Assembly (NCBI RefSeq): GCF_007995155.1
Contig: NZ_CP042593.1
Span: forward strand, 1,282,001-1,346,000
Length of the DNA stretch: 64,000 bases
Direction: 5' to 3'
DNA from: Cytobacillus dafuensis
Lineage (GTDB): Bacteria > Bacillota > Bacilli > Bacillales > Cytobacillaceae
Shown: positions 53,281 through 62,404 of the stretch, in pieces
How positions within the stretch are numbered: position 1 is the first letter of the stretch
Layout of the letters: each line of letters starts with the position of its first letter
The notes under the pieces: generated by a model
What the model saw: only the letters and a program-made list of their open reading frames with translations
Databases searched by the model: none
Told to the model about the DNA's origin: nothing
Program-made: the position numbers and the translations under genes

Positions 53281-54513
53281 ATGGGAAAGAAAAACATTAA
53301 CTTTTTATTAATTCATGAAGAAAAACGAGCACTTAAAATTTATATTACCTCTTTTTATATTACCTATGTCCTGTCTGATTTCATATACTATTTCTTTTAT
53401 CCAAAATATATTCTCAAAACAGCCATAGGATATCCAAATGCAATTGGATATTGGGGGTATTTGATCTTTATTGGACTAATCCCTATTGCTTATTTTTTGG
53501 CTAAAATAGATAAACTAAGTGCCATAAAATATATGTATTTATTAAGCTATATTATATTTTCAATTATAAGCGATGCCGTACTGTTTGCAGATAATCCAAG
53601 CAGCTTCAATAGTGGAAACGCAGTAGAATTGATTCTTGTATTATTTTCTCCCATTTTTATCAATAAGCAATTCTATTGGGTAGTTACTTTAGGTTCTATA
53701 CTTAGATACTTATTAGTCGGAATTATGATAAAGTCAGGGGTAGTGCTCATTCCAATTGTTTTGATTATTATTCTGTCTGCGATCTCCTACATTTTGTTAA
53801 GACGTTTCTCTTCTTATATTCATGCACTGCACAATTCGCATGAAGACCTAAGGCAAATGGAGAAGCTTGCCTATATTGGGCAGATTGCGGCTACAATTAG
53901 TCACGAAATAAAAAATCCGTTAGCTTCGTTAAAAGGTTTTACTCAACTGCAACGTGAAAAACATCCAAGTGACCAACACTATTACTTAATTATGGAGCAA
54001 GAAATTGTTCGAATAAATTCAATCGTCAATGATCTTCTCATACTTGGAAAGCCAAAATCTACTCATTTCGAAAAGCATAATGTCAGGGATATTCTCACTT
54101 ATGTTCTTTCCATTACTCAGCTGCTTGCCTTAAAGAAGAAAATAAAGTTATCTTCAGAAATGGAAGAGGATTTGCCATTAATAGAGTGTGATGAGAATCA
54201 ATTAAAACAAGTATTTATTAATCTAATAAAAAATGGCATTGACTCTATGCAGGATGGCGGTAATTTAAGAATCCTTTCCAAATTTTGTTCTAATAATCAG
54301 GTTTCAATAAGCTTCAGTGATCAAGGTTGTGGGATTGATCAGTCTGATTTAGATAATCTTTTTAAACCCTTTTATACGACAAAAGAAGATGGAACAGGCC
54401 TAGGCCTTATTGTGACAAAAAAGATCATTGAAGATCATCAAGGCTTCATAAATGTTGAGAGCGAATTGAATATAGGGACAAGAATTGATATTATTTTGCC
54501 AATTTCTCAATAA
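53281..54513 (+). CDS. sensor histidine kinase with multi-helix membrane domain
   Basis: A 410-residue kinase. The N-terminal 190 residues contain about six helices and no large external loop, resembling sporulation kinase KinB-type sensors. HisKA: YIGQIAATISHEIKNPLASL with phospho-acceptor His. HATPase: N (LIKNGIDSM), G1 (FSDQGCGI), F (FKPFYTTKEDGTGLGLIVTK). No response regulator is adjacent, as for orphan kinases of the sporulation phosphorelay. That role is inference. Confidence 0.85.
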   Translation: MGKKNINFLLIHEEKRALKIYITSFYITYVLSDFIYYFFYPKYILKTAIGYPNAIGYWGYLIFIGLIPIAYFLAKIDKLSAIKYMYLLSYIIFSIISDAVLFADNPSSFNSGNAVELILVLFSPIFINKQFYWVVTLGSILRYLLVGIMIKSGVVLIPIVLIIILSAISYILLRRFSSYIHALHNSHEDLRQMEKLAYIGQIAATISHEIKNPLASLKGFTQLQREKHPSDQHYYLIMEQEIVRINSIVNDLLILGKPKSTHFEKHNVRDILTYVLSITQLLALKKKIKLSSEMEEDLPLIECDENQLKQVFINLIKNGIDSMQDGGNLRILSKFCSNNQVSISFSDQGCGIDQSDLDNLFKPFYTTKEDGTGLGLIVTKKIIEDHQGFINVESELNIGTRIDIILPISQ

Positions 54514-54515
54514 AA

Positions 54516-54560
54516 AAAAGCAGAGAGCTTCGTGTGCTACACGGGACTCACTGCTTTTTT
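54516..54560. terminator. bidirectional terminator
   Basis: The stem AAAAAGCAG..GAG / CTC.CTGCTTTTTT, with an inner CGTGT/ACACG stem, lies between the kinase gene and the convergent PucR-type gene. Confidence 0.8.
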
Positions 54561-54594
54561 CTTTGTTAAGTTTTTTTAGGCGATCTTCCAGAAT

Positions 54595-55491
54595 TCACTG
54601 ATTATGTAGAAGACAAGCGAGATAAACCGTTATGGAACTATTGAAATCTTTTAAGTTTATACCTGTTTTTTGCATAAATTTATCTAATCTATACTGTAAT
54701 GTATTACGGTGAACATATAGCTGTTTTGCGGTTAATGTGGCATTAGAGTTATTTTCCAAAAAGCGTTTAACGGCTGTCAATAATTCGGGTTCATCAGCCA
54801 TGATTTGGAGCAATTGCGAACTCATCCATTCCTGCATATGTTTTGGCAGCTGAGCTGATAGCAAATAGGGGAAGCATTTTTCAAAAGTATATACGCGATC
54901 GGATGGCATGAGCTGAATAGCTTCTTCAAAGAAATGCTGCTCCTCTGTAAAAAGTATTGGTGATTTTATTGATAAGGCCTGTACCTTTCCACAGTAAAAA
55001 AAGGCTTTAAGAAAAAAATCACTTTCCAGTGTTTGAGAAAGGGATCGTAGTAACTCCACATTGATGGATTGATCAGGATTTCGCTCTATTATGACTCCAC
55101 TCGCTTGATCTTTCCATAGTACGATAGAATTGTCTTGGAAAAAGCCATACATAGCTTCTTCGATATCATGTTGTTCCCATTCCGATCCGTATAGATGGAA
55201 TTGAATAAAGCGATAATATGATTCTTGGTCAGCTTCTGGAATCATTCCATTTGAAAAGAGGAAGTCATGCCACTTTTTTTCTAGAGTGTTAGTGCTTTTC
55301 GTATTGAATTCATAATGAAAAAGCGTTTTCAGTAGTGCAAGTTCTTGATTATGTATGGATTCTAATGGAATCCCTAACCAACGAGAGCTATTTTCGTCTT
55401 TAAACCAATGGTGATTAGAATAGAAGCTAGAGTTTGGCTTCTCTGACAATAGTAAAGAATTTTTATAATAGCTGTGTAACTTATCTAACAT
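54595..55491 (-). CDS. PucR/CdaR C-terminal HTH-type regulator
   Basis: A 298-residue regulator whose C-terminal 50 residues form the PucR-type HTH (NSNATLTAKQLYVHRNTLQY, RLDKFMQKTGINLKDFNSSI). The N-terminal region (LHSYYKNSLLLSEK... WLGIPLESIHNQELALLKTL) is helical without a known ligand domain. Such regulators often control sugar-acid or purine use. The ATG follows GGAGAGA. No neighbour gene explains its target. Confidence 0.8.
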   Translation of the reverse strand: MLDKLHSYYKNSLLLSEKPNSSFYSNHHWFKDENSSRWLGIPLESIHNQELALLKTLFHYEFNTKSTNTLEKKWHDFLFSNGMIPEADQESYYRFIQFHLYGSEWEQHDIEEAMYGFFQDNSIVLWKDQASGVIIERNPDQSINVELLRSLSQTLESDFFLKAFFYCGKVQALSIKSPILFTEEQHFFEEAIQLMPSDRVYTFEKCFPYLLSAQLPKHMQEWMSSQLLQIMADEPELLTAVKRFLENNSNATLTAKQLYVHRNTLQYRLDKFMQKTGINLKDFNSSITVYLACLLHNQ

Positions 55492-55727
55492 CTACGATCT
55501 CTCCAATGAAAGTTCTAACTTCCTATATATCTTTCATCTTACTATAATTATCGTAATTGACAAAAAGTTTCCTAGTTAAAAACAAAATGAAAGTTTTACC
55601 TCTTGAATAATTATTGATTTGGATCACGGTTTTGATTTTCTAAATAGCGGATTTTGTTCATACCTTATGGAATCATATTACAACAAATATAATATTCATA
55701 AGTATAGGAGCTAAACAGAATTGTTTG
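55492..55727. other. spacer before copy C of the palindromic element
   Basis: AT-rich sequence of about 240 bases. Apart from the promoter region of the PucR-type gene nothing is recognisable. Confidence 0.35.
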
Positions 55728-56003
55728 TTTTATCGCAGATTAACGGGCAGTAAGACCCCCACTACAAGGTTGCGAGAGAATCAAGAAACCTAAGTGGGGG
55801 GGCAACTGCTCGTAAAGGCCCGACGACGGACAGGATGTCCAAGTCAGGCGAAAGCCACAGGACGTGGCATTTTGAGCGTGATTGGTTCAACTAACCATCA
55901 GTGGGGGATGAACGCAGACTAAAGACACGACGTCCTGTCGTACCGTCTGCACTAGCACATCCTGTGCTTCGGAAAACCCCCACTGATGGAAGTTTAGCTT
56001 TAT
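55728..56003 (+). repeat. modular palindromic element, copy C (hybrid)
   Basis: Left end TTTATCGCAGATTAACGGGC, right end ATGGAAGTTTAGCTTTAT. The first cassette equals those of copies A and D (GGACAGGATGTCC, GCCACAGGACGTGGC); the second matches copy B's type (CGACGTCCTGTCG framed by GCAGACTAAAGAC...GTCTGC, then GCACATCCTGTGC). It is therefore a recombinant of the two cassette types. It ends 26 bases before the TIMP/NTR-like gene. Confidence 0.85.
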
Positions 56004-56028
56004 TAATATTAAGAAAAGAGGTGACAGA

Positions 56029-56592
56029 ATGAAAAAGGTCATTTCTATCCTCTTATTCATTTCCATTGGTCTTTTCCTTTCAACGACTTTCCCAACTGAT
56101 GTAAATGCATGCTCTTGTGCTGAGCGGCCAAGTGTAGAGTCTGAATTCCAACGGTCACAGGCGGTATTCAGCGGTAAAGTTGTAGATGTTATGGAAAAGC
56201 GCAGCATAAAAGGATTTATGTCAAAGAGTGTTCTTTTTGAAGTATCGGAAACATGGAAAGGTGTTAAGCAATCACAAGTTATTATTGCTACTGGTCAAGG
56301 TGGAGGAGATTGTGGGATTGACTTTAAAGTAGGGAATGATTATTTGGTGTATGCGCATGAATCCGATATGTACGGTGCAAAATCCCTTATATCTATCATC
56401 TGTGATCGAACAAGTGAGCTCAGTACTTCTCAGGAGGATTTGGAATTTTTAGGAGAAGGAAAGCCCCCAACTGAAACGGTTGATTTAACAGACAAACAGG
56501 AAAGCAGTCATCAATATATTTGGATTGCAGCGATTTTAGTAATAGCTATTGTTTTTATTGCTGTTTTTAAGATAATGAGAAAAAATAAATAA
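56029..56592 (+). CDS. secreted TIMP/NTR-like protein with C-terminal membrane anchor
   Basis: A 187-residue exported protein. The signal peptide (MKKVISILLFISIGLFLSTT) ends before CSCAERPSVESEFQRSQAVF-SGKV, the CxC start of TIMP/NTR domains, in which the N-terminal Cys chelates metal in animal inhibitors. Two more Cys lie at GGGDCGIDFKVGNDYLVYA and IICDRTSEL, fitting the expected disulfides. A single C-terminal helix (IWIAAILVIAIVFIAVFKIM) anchors it. Bacterial relatives have no assigned function; inhibition of metalloprotease is possible but unproven. Confidence 0.8.
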   Translation: MKKVISILLFISIGLFLSTTFPTDVNACSCAERPSVESEFQRSQAVFSGKVVDVMEKRSIKGFMSKSVLFEVSETWKGVKQSQVIIATGQGGGDCGIDFKVGNDYLVYAHESDMYGAKSLISIICDRTSELSTSQEDLEFLGEGKPPTETVDLTDKQESSHQYIWIAAILVIAIVFIAVFKIMRKNK

Positions 56593-56647
56593 TCCTATGA
56601 ATGCAAGAGTGATATTTTTCTAGTAGGCAAAAAGAAAGAAATATTAC

Positions 56648-56690
56648 AAAGCCTGCGCGAGAATTGTCCTTTCCTGCAGGCCATTTTTTG
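56648..56690 (+). terminator. likely intrinsic terminator
   Basis: GCCTGC and GCAGGC pair around a 19-20-base loop and the right arm is followed by CATTTTTTG. The T run fits, though the stem is short. Confidence 0.5.
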
Positions 56691-56728
56691 TTTACATAAG
56701 ACACTCCGTATAACTCTGCTCCATCATT

Positions 56729-57097
56729 CTATTTCCTCGAAGGCTGCCTATATAAAATAAAAAGCAAAATTAGCATAACGATGTCCAATCTTGCATTAGC
56801 TGCAAATTGTATAAAGCCAGATGATATCGTTGGAATTTTTGTTAATATAATCGCAAAGATCATAATACCAATTAACGGGATCGTTGCATTGCTTACACTT
56901 CTATTCAATAATATGAAGACACCGCAAATAAACTCAGTTATGGCAACGATATACATAACAATAATCGGGTAAGGCAGTCCAAGATTAACGAAGTAAGCCC
57001 CCATTTCAGGATTCATCATTTTCATCATACTAGATACGATGAATACATAAGCCACTGCATATCTAATAAGATTAATAGATGTTATTGAAGTCTTAAT
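56729..57097 (-). CDS. DoxX-family membrane protein with apparent AUU start
   Basis: A protein of about 122 residues with four predicted helices: SINLIRYAVAYVFIVSSMMK, VMYIVAITEFICGVFILL, IPLIGIMIFAIILTKIPT, MLILLFILY. It resembles DoxX-like proteins. The conserved N-terminus starts upstream of the first in-frame GTG (57055): GAAGGAGGGG is followed by ATTTTCATTAAGACTTCAAT, so the codon about eight bases after the site is ATT (57097-57095). The protein would read MKTSITSINLIRYAVAYVF if ATT initiates. Either AUU initiation or a mutated ATG explains this. Confidence 0.7.
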   Translation of the reverse strand: MKTSITSINLIRYAVAYVFIVSSMMKMMNPEMGAYFVNLGLPYPIIVMYIVAITEFICGVFILLNRSVSNATIPLIGIMIFAIILTKIPTISSGFIQFAANARLDIVMLILLFILYRQPSRK

Positions 57098-57240
57098 GAA
57101 AATCCCCTCCTTCTAATTAATACTATATGCACCCTTAGGGACAAACAGTCACAAATTGTTAAAGGATGAACATGTGGTATAAAAGGAATTATGGTACACT
57201 TTTAATAATTGAAAATGGTATATAAACAGAGGTGTACATC

Positions 57241-58626
57241 ATGAAAACAGTCCTAGTCATTGGCGGAGGGATTACTGGATTATCCGCCATGTTCGAATTA
57301 CATAAATGGAAAAAAGCGAATCATTCAGATGTAAGACTTGTTCTTGCAGAAGCCTCCTCCGAGCTTGGCGGGAAGATTCGTACTGTGAAGGATAGCGTTT
57401 TTGTCATGGAAGCGGGAGCAGATTCCATTGTCGCTCGGAAAGCAAATACAATGTCATTTATCGAGGATCTCAATCTGGAAAGTGACGTTGTTTATAATGC
57501 ATCAGGCCGATCCTTTATCTATACGGATGGCGAATTAAAGCCGATTCCTGCCGATGCCGTATTCGGAATTCCTACAAGTGTAGAGTCTTTGGCAAAAAGC
57601 ACACTTGTTTCTGCAGAAGGTAAGGTAGAGGCATTAAAGGACTTTTATACAAAAAATGAATCATTCACAAAAAACGATTCAATTGGTGAATTTCTAGAGC
57701 ATTTTCTCGGAAAAGAATTGGTTGAAAAACAAATTGCCCCTGTACTCTCAGGTGTGTATTCAGGAAAGTTAAGTGATCTAACCGTTGCTTCTACACTCCC
57801 GTATGTGCTTGATTATAAAGAAGAATATGGCAGCATTATTAGAGGGTTTGAAGCTAATAAGGAAAAATTCCAAGGCGGAGGCGAAAAGAAGTTCCTCTCA
57901 TTTAAAAATGGATTAGGAAAGCTCATTGATGCTTACGAAGAAAAGCTTGAGGATGTTGAAATATTAAAAAATACGAAAGTAAGTAAAATTGAAAGAAGCG
58001 ACAAATGTTATCAATTTACTTTTAGCAATATGGAAACTATTGAGGCGGATTATGTGGTGCTGAGTATTCCTCATTCAGAGGCGAAAAAGCTTTTTACAAA
58101 CCACGAGGTTATAAAAGAATTTTCCCAATTAAAAACGAGTTCTCTTATTAGTGTGTATGTAGGCTTTGATGTGCCTGACAGCATTCTTCCTACTGATGGA
58201 ACAGGTTTTATCACAGCTGGCACGAGTGAATTATCTTGTAATGCATGCACTTGGACAAGCAGAAAATGGGAGCATACATCTGAAACGAGAAACTTGCTCG
58301 TAAGGCTGTTTTATAAAAGCAGTCATCCGGCATATGCGGCTTTAAAAGATATGAACGAAGAAGAAATCCTTCAGGTAGCACTCGGTGATATAAAGAAAAG
58401 TCTGGGTATTGCCGCTGATCCTATTGCAATGGAAATAACAAAATGGTCTGAGAGTATGCCAAATTATTTAATCTCCCATCCACAAACGGTGACCGAGCTC
58501 GAGAGCAAACTAGCAGTCTCCTTTCCAGGGATCTTGCTTGCTGGGTGCTCGTATTATGGAGTAGGCATCCCGGATTGTATCGAAAATGGAGCAGCAGTTG
58601 CAGAAAAAATCATTAAATACCTTTAG
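57241..58626 (+). CDS. hemY: protoporphyrinogen oxidase HemY
   Basis: A 461-residue FAD enzyme of haem synthesis oxidising protoporphyrinogen IX or coproporphyrinogen III. FAD-binding Rossmann start VLVIGGGITGLSAMFELHKW, second-ribose segment LGGKIRTVKDSVFVMEAGAD, C-terminal FAD motif ILLAGCSYYGVGIPDCIENG. Length agrees with HemY. ATG 57241 follows AGAGGTG; GTG 57232 is also in frame. hemE and hemH are not adjacent, unlike in B. subtilis, so this may be an extra or relocated copy. Confidence 0.9.
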   Translation: MKTVLVIGGGITGLSAMFELHKWKKANHSDVRLVLAEASSELGGKIRTVKDSVFVMEAGADSIVARKANTMSFIEDLNLESDVVYNASGRSFIYTDGELKPIPADAVFGIPTSVESLAKSTLVSAEGKVEALKDFYTKNESFTKNDSIGEFLEHFLGKELVEKQIAPVLSGVYSGKLSDLTVASTLPYVLDYKEEYGSIIRGFEANKEKFQGGGEKKFLSFKNGLGKLIDAYEEKLEDVEILKNTKVSKIERSDKCYQFTFSNMETIEADYVVLSIPHSEAKKLFTNHEVIKEFSQLKTSSLISVYVGFDVPDSILPTDGTGFITAGTSELSCNACTWTSRKWEHTSETRNLLVRLFYKSSHPAYAALKDMNEEEILQVALGDIKKSLGIAADPIAMEITKWSESMPNYLISHPQTVTELESKLAVSFPGILLAGCSYYGVGIPDCIENGAAVAEKIIKYL

Positions 58627-58666
58627 AAAACAGGACAGCTGATATTGTAGCTGTCCTGTTTTTAGC
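58626..58666 (+). terminator. intrinsic terminator after hemY
   Basis: The arms AAAACAGGACAGCT and AGCTGTCCTGTTTT are almost perfect. Confidence 0.9.
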
Positions 58667-59014
58667 TAGGGCTTTGATTTTTCCCTTCGTTTCTGAAAGA
58701 TTCCCTCTAACTAGTGTCTAAGAGATAGAAGAACAGGTGATTATCGTGCCCAAAGATGTTCATTTAACCAATTAGCGGTAACGAAAAAGTAATAATCGTG
58801 CCCGATATCGTTCTTTTTCCAAATACACGGTAATGATCGGGATTTTATCATCAGCAAAAATAAGTAATAGTTCAGATCAAAAAGGATATTTATTGACTTG
58901 AAAAGAATTAATATAGAGGAAATTGAGACTTTTGAGAATACTGTCCAAACAAAGCATAAATTGACAGGATAATATTTCAGCCCCCTGGTAGGATTAAATC
59001 AAGGAGTGAGCAAT
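58667..59014. other. intergenic region with a degenerate tandem repeat
   Basis: Two imperfect direct repeats, about 45 bases each, both carry ATCGTGCCC...TTTxxCCAA...CGGTAA (58741-58786 and 58793-58836). Downstream is the AraC-type gene's promoter region. Meaning unknown; no ORF covers the repeats. Confidence 0.35.
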
Positions 59015-59872
59015 ATGGCTTGGGTGGAATCGATTCAAAGGGCAATAGATTATATGGAAGATCATTTGCTTGAAGAAATTTCAATTGAAAGTATTGCAAG
59101 CGAAGCGAATGCGTCGGCGTTTCACTTTCAGCGTACCTTTACAATTTTAACCGATATGTCGATTGGTGAGTATATGCGCAGGCGCCGCCTGACCTTAGCT
59201 GCACAAGAATTATCAAGAACAAACTGTAAAATCATTGATTTAGCCTATAAGTATGGCTATGACACTCCCGAGGCTTTCACAAAAGCTTTTCGCAGGCAGC
59301 ATGGGGTTACACCAAGTGATGCAAGGAAGTACATGGGAAAGCTGAAATTTTATGAACGCCTAATCATACAGGTAATTCTGAAAGGAGCAGAACCAATGAA
59401 ATACAATGTGTTAGAAAGAGAAAGCTTTCAAGTAGTAGGGATTAAAAAAGAATTTTCGCTAGTGAATAATGAGAATTTTATAGGTATTCCTAAGATGTGG
59501 GATCAGGTCAATTCAGACGGAACATGTGATAAGCTAGCACGCATAACCAATGGTCAAATTAAAGGTGTTCTTGGTGTTTGTGCAGTTGGAACGAATCCAG
59601 GAAAAGCAATCGATTATTGGGTTGCTGCAGAATATAATGGGGAAGTACCTGAAGGATTCTCAACATTGGAAATTCCAGCAGCCAAATGGGTTGTGTTTGA
59701 AGTGAATGGACCAATGCCAGATGCTATGCAGAATAAGTGGAAGCAAATTTTCTCCGAATGGTTTCCGACGAGCGGCTATAAGCATGCAGGAATACCAGAG
59801 CTTGAAGTGTATTCAGATGATGACGTGAATAAGGATGATTACTATTCTGAGATTTGGATTCCAGTAAAATAA
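59015..59872 (+). CDS. AraC-family regulator with GyrI-like effector domain
   Basis: A 285-residue regulator. Two HTH helices at the N-terminus (ISIESIASEANASAFHFQRT, then DLAYKYGYDTPEAFTKAFRR and HGVTPSDARKY) are followed from about 125 by a GyrI/Rob-type effector-binding domain (FQVVGIKKEF, ..., WVVFEVNGPMPDAMQNKWKQ, YSEIWIPVK). These activate genes on binding small hydrophobic ligands. Start ATG 59015 (AAGGAG upstream); GTG 59006 is too close to the site. Confidence 0.88.
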   Translation: MAWVESIQRAIDYMEDHLLEEISIESIASEANASAFHFQRTFTILTDMSIGEYMRRRRLTLAAQELSRTNCKIIDLAYKYGYDTPEAFTKAFRRQHGVTPSDARKYMGKLKFYERLIIQVILKGAEPMKYNVLERESFQVVGIKKEFSLVNNENFIGIPKMWDQVNSDGTCDKLARITNGQIKGVLGVCAVGTNPGKAIDYWVAAEYNGEVPEGFSTLEIPAAKWVVFEVNGPMPDAMQNKWKQIFSEWFPTSGYKHAGIPELEVYSDDDVNKDDYYSEIWIPVK

Positions 59873-59889
59873 TACTCAAATGGTAAAAT

Positions 59890-59942
59890 ATGATGTGGGG
59901 CTGTTTCATCGTTGAAATATCAACCATGAAACAGCCCCTTTT
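59890..59942. terminator. intrinsic terminator
   Basis: The arms GGGGCTGTTTCATCGTTG and CAACCATGAAACAGCCCC pair with few mismatches, followed by TTTTG. Confidence 0.85.
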
Positions 59943-60033
59943 GTTGAAGATCAAGATAACTATTATGATTGCTGCCTTTAGCTTGTATGCCTTGCTATTA
60001 TTGGCTGAAAATGAAAAATGATTGTTTTTCTAT

Positions 60034-60342
60034 TTATTCTGGCATATTATAACGCGGGAAAAAGTGATACACCATGAATGCGCCGAATAATATGAACATG
60101 ATCGGGCCAAAAATCGCATCTTCTGTAAAACCGGCGATTCCAAAACTAATACAAATAAGACCAAACCAGGATGCCAGCGAACTGACAGTATAGGAATATA
60201 CGGCGCCAATAAACGTCAGTGTCCGCCCTAAGAATTGTCCTGATCTAGGCTCTTTTGCTATATGTATGATACTTAAAACAACGCTCCATAATAATAGTGC
60301 TGGGATTCCCCATAAAAGAATCAATCCAAATAACTCTACCAT
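60034..60342 (-). CDS. small membrane protein, family not recognised
   Basis: A 102-residue protein of about three helices (LFGLILLWGIPALLLWSVVL, the SYTVSSLASWFGLICISFGI region, PIMFILFGAFMVYHFF). GAGGGTGG precedes the ATG, so it is probably translated. No charged catalytic motif and no informative neighbour. Confidence 0.6.
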   Translation of the reverse strand: MVELFGLILLWGIPALLLWSVVLSIIHIAKEPRSGQFLGRTLTFIGAVYSYTVSSLASWFGLICISFGIAGFTEDAIFGPIMFILFGAFMVYHFFPRYNMPE

Positions 60343-60947
60343 TTTCCACCCTCATTATCCTTAATCCTTTTTTTCCTTAAAGATTACATTTTAATTATTC
60401 TCTTTTCCGCTCTTTATTTCCTTTTTCAGCAAACCTTCCCCTTACATTCCCTATTGTATTTAATCTCAAAAATACCGTAAATACCCATAAAATTATGGAA
60501 TAAAGCTAAATCCTATTGAAATATTTTTTGAATGTTTTAAAAAGAAATAGCCAATTAGAAGAAATATTGCAAAAAACACACTGGAAATACTTAATTTTTT
60601 TGGTAAAACTCCCTTGTGAAATCCACCCTAACTATAATCACCTAAATTGCGTATGAACCAATTTTATCTTGCAAAATCATAGTTAGAATATTGATACTAA
60701 CTTTTGATAAATATAAGTGTTTTTGAGTAGGTAAATAGTAGGATTTGGAAATAAACATCATATAGAAGGTGATTATAATATTTTATAAGTATAATGTGTT
60801 GTGTTCATTATCCGGATATGTTATTTTATTAAAGCAATATATCAATAAGGTTCGAGAAGGTGCAGAACTTTATAAAAATATATCCAAATAATAATTTTCA
60901 GAATAATTGATTATATCAGGGGGATGTAGTAGAAAGGGGTAGTAGAT
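60343..60947. other. 600-bp leader/spacer upstream of brnQ
   Basis: Very AT-rich. I searched by eye for a T-box (AGGGUGGNACCGCG) or leucine-type leader and found neither. brnQ's ribosome binding site (AAAGGGG) is at about 60933-60939. Confidence 0.4.
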
Positions 60948-62294
60948 TTGAATCAAAAGATTTCAACGTCTTATATTATTGTTTTAGGGTTAATGTTATT
61001 TTCATTATTTTTTGGTGCAGGTAATTTAATATTCCCAATTATGATGGGGCAGGAAGCTGGCATAAATGTATGGGAAGCTACAGCTGGATTTATCATTACT
61101 GGTGTAGGATTACCACTATTAACCGTTATTGCTTTAGGTTACTCTGGGAAAAGTGACCTTCAATCGTTAGCAAGTAGAGTTCATCCAATGTTCGGATTAG
61201 TATTCTCGATTATTTTATACTTAGCAATTGGTCCATTATTTGCAATACCAAGAGCAGGAACGGTAGCCTTTGAAATTGGTATTCGTCCATTATTACCAGA
61301 ATCTTGGAGTACGATTGGGCTATTGGTTTTCTCTATCTTTTTCTTCGGAGTTGCAGCGTTCCTTTCACTTAATTCTTCAAAAGTTGTTGATATCGTAGGT
61401 AAATATTTAACACCTATTAAAATAAGCTTTTTGTCTCTTTTAGTTCTTGTGGCTATTTTTAACCCACTCGGCGCTTTCCAAGAACCTAGCGAAAAATATA
61501 CAGAAAATTCATTTTTCGGCGGTTTTTCAGAAGGATATTTAACAATGGATGTTTTATCCGCTTTCGTGTTTGGAATCATTATCATAAATTCCCTTCGCTC
61601 TAAAGGTGTGGAATCAGGTAAAGTGATTATGGTATCAACAATGAAGGCGGCTTCAATTGCTGCGGTTCTTTTAACTTTCTTTTATGGATCTTTGGCATTT
61701 ATCGGGGCAAGTAGTGTTTCGGAATTAGGTATTTTAAATAACGGCGGTGCAGTATTAGCTGGAGTAGCAAATGTCTACTTTGGTTCGTTTGGCGGTGTCA
61801 TACTTAGCGGTGTCATGACTGTAGCTTGTATGACTACAAGTGTCGGTCTGATCAGCGCTTGTGCTACCTATTTTAATAAAATTTTTCCTAAAATTTCTTA
61901 TACTAGTTATGTCATCATTTTTGCAGTATTTAGTACTGCGGTTGCAAACTTCGGATTAAGTCATTTGATTACTATTTCAGAACCAGTTTTAACAGCCATT
62001 TACCCATTAGCAATTGTATTATTGATATTAACTTTATTCCATAATGCATTTAATGGTAAGAAGGAAGTTTATCAATTAAGTATGTTATTCACATTTATCG
62101 TAAGTGTATTTGACGGATTAAAGGCAGCTGGGCTTAGTGTAAAACCAGTTGATCAATTATTTACGTCTATCCTACCGTTATATGAAGTTGGACTAGGCTG
62201 GCTATTACCTGCATTTATAGGTGGAGTTCTGGGTATAATTATTGGCAGGTTTAAACTAAGAAGTAAGGAAAAAGAGGAAGAACAATTTATTTAA
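60948..62294 (+). CDS. brnQ: branched-chain amino acid:cation symporter BrnQ
   Basis: A 448-residue, about 12-helix importer of leucine, isoleucine and valine. LIVCS-family traits: GLMLFSLFFGAGNLIFPIMM near the N-terminus, IGPLFAIPRAGTVAFEIGI and MTVACMTTSVGLISACATYF. The TTG start has AAAGGGGT seven bases upstream. It stands alone. Confidence 0.93.
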   Translation: MNQKISTSYIIVLGLMLFSLFFGAGNLIFPIMMGQEAGINVWEATAGFIITGVGLPLLTVIALGYSGKSDLQSLASRVHPMFGLVFSIILYLAIGPLFAIPRAGTVAFEIGIRPLLPESWSTIGLLVFSIFFFGVAAFLSLNSSKVVDIVGKYLTPIKISFLSLLVLVAIFNPLGAFQEPSEKYTENSFFGGFSEGYLTMDVLSAFVFGIIIINSLRSKGVESGKVIMVSTMKAASIAAVLLTFFYGSLAFIGASSVSELGILNNGGAVLAGVANVYFGSFGGVILSGVMTVACMTTSVGLISACATYFNKIFPKISYTSYVIIFAVFSTAVANFGLSHLITISEPVLTAIYPLAIVLLILTLFHNAFNGKKEVYQLSMLFTFIVSVFDGLKAAGLSVKPVDQLFTSILPLYEVGLGWLLPAFIGGVLGIIIGRFKLRSKEKEEEQFI

Positions 62295-62305
62295 TATCGA
62301 TTAAA

Positions 62306-62356
62306 ATTAGCCACCAATTATTAAAGAGTTTTCTTTAATAATTGGTGGTTTTTTCA
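62306..62356 (+). terminator. intrinsic terminator after brnQ
   Basis: The arms GCCACCAATTATTAAAGA and TCTTTAATAATTGGTGGT pair almost perfectly and are followed by T residues. Confidence 0.9.
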
Positions 62357-62404
62357 TTTAGGAAGGATGGAAAAACTCTAAACTATCTTTTAAATGATCA
62401 ACCT

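Noticed and set aside
60343..60947. Possible T-box leader for brnQ
   Set aside because: The T-box consensus and a specifier stem with terminator were not found in the leader.
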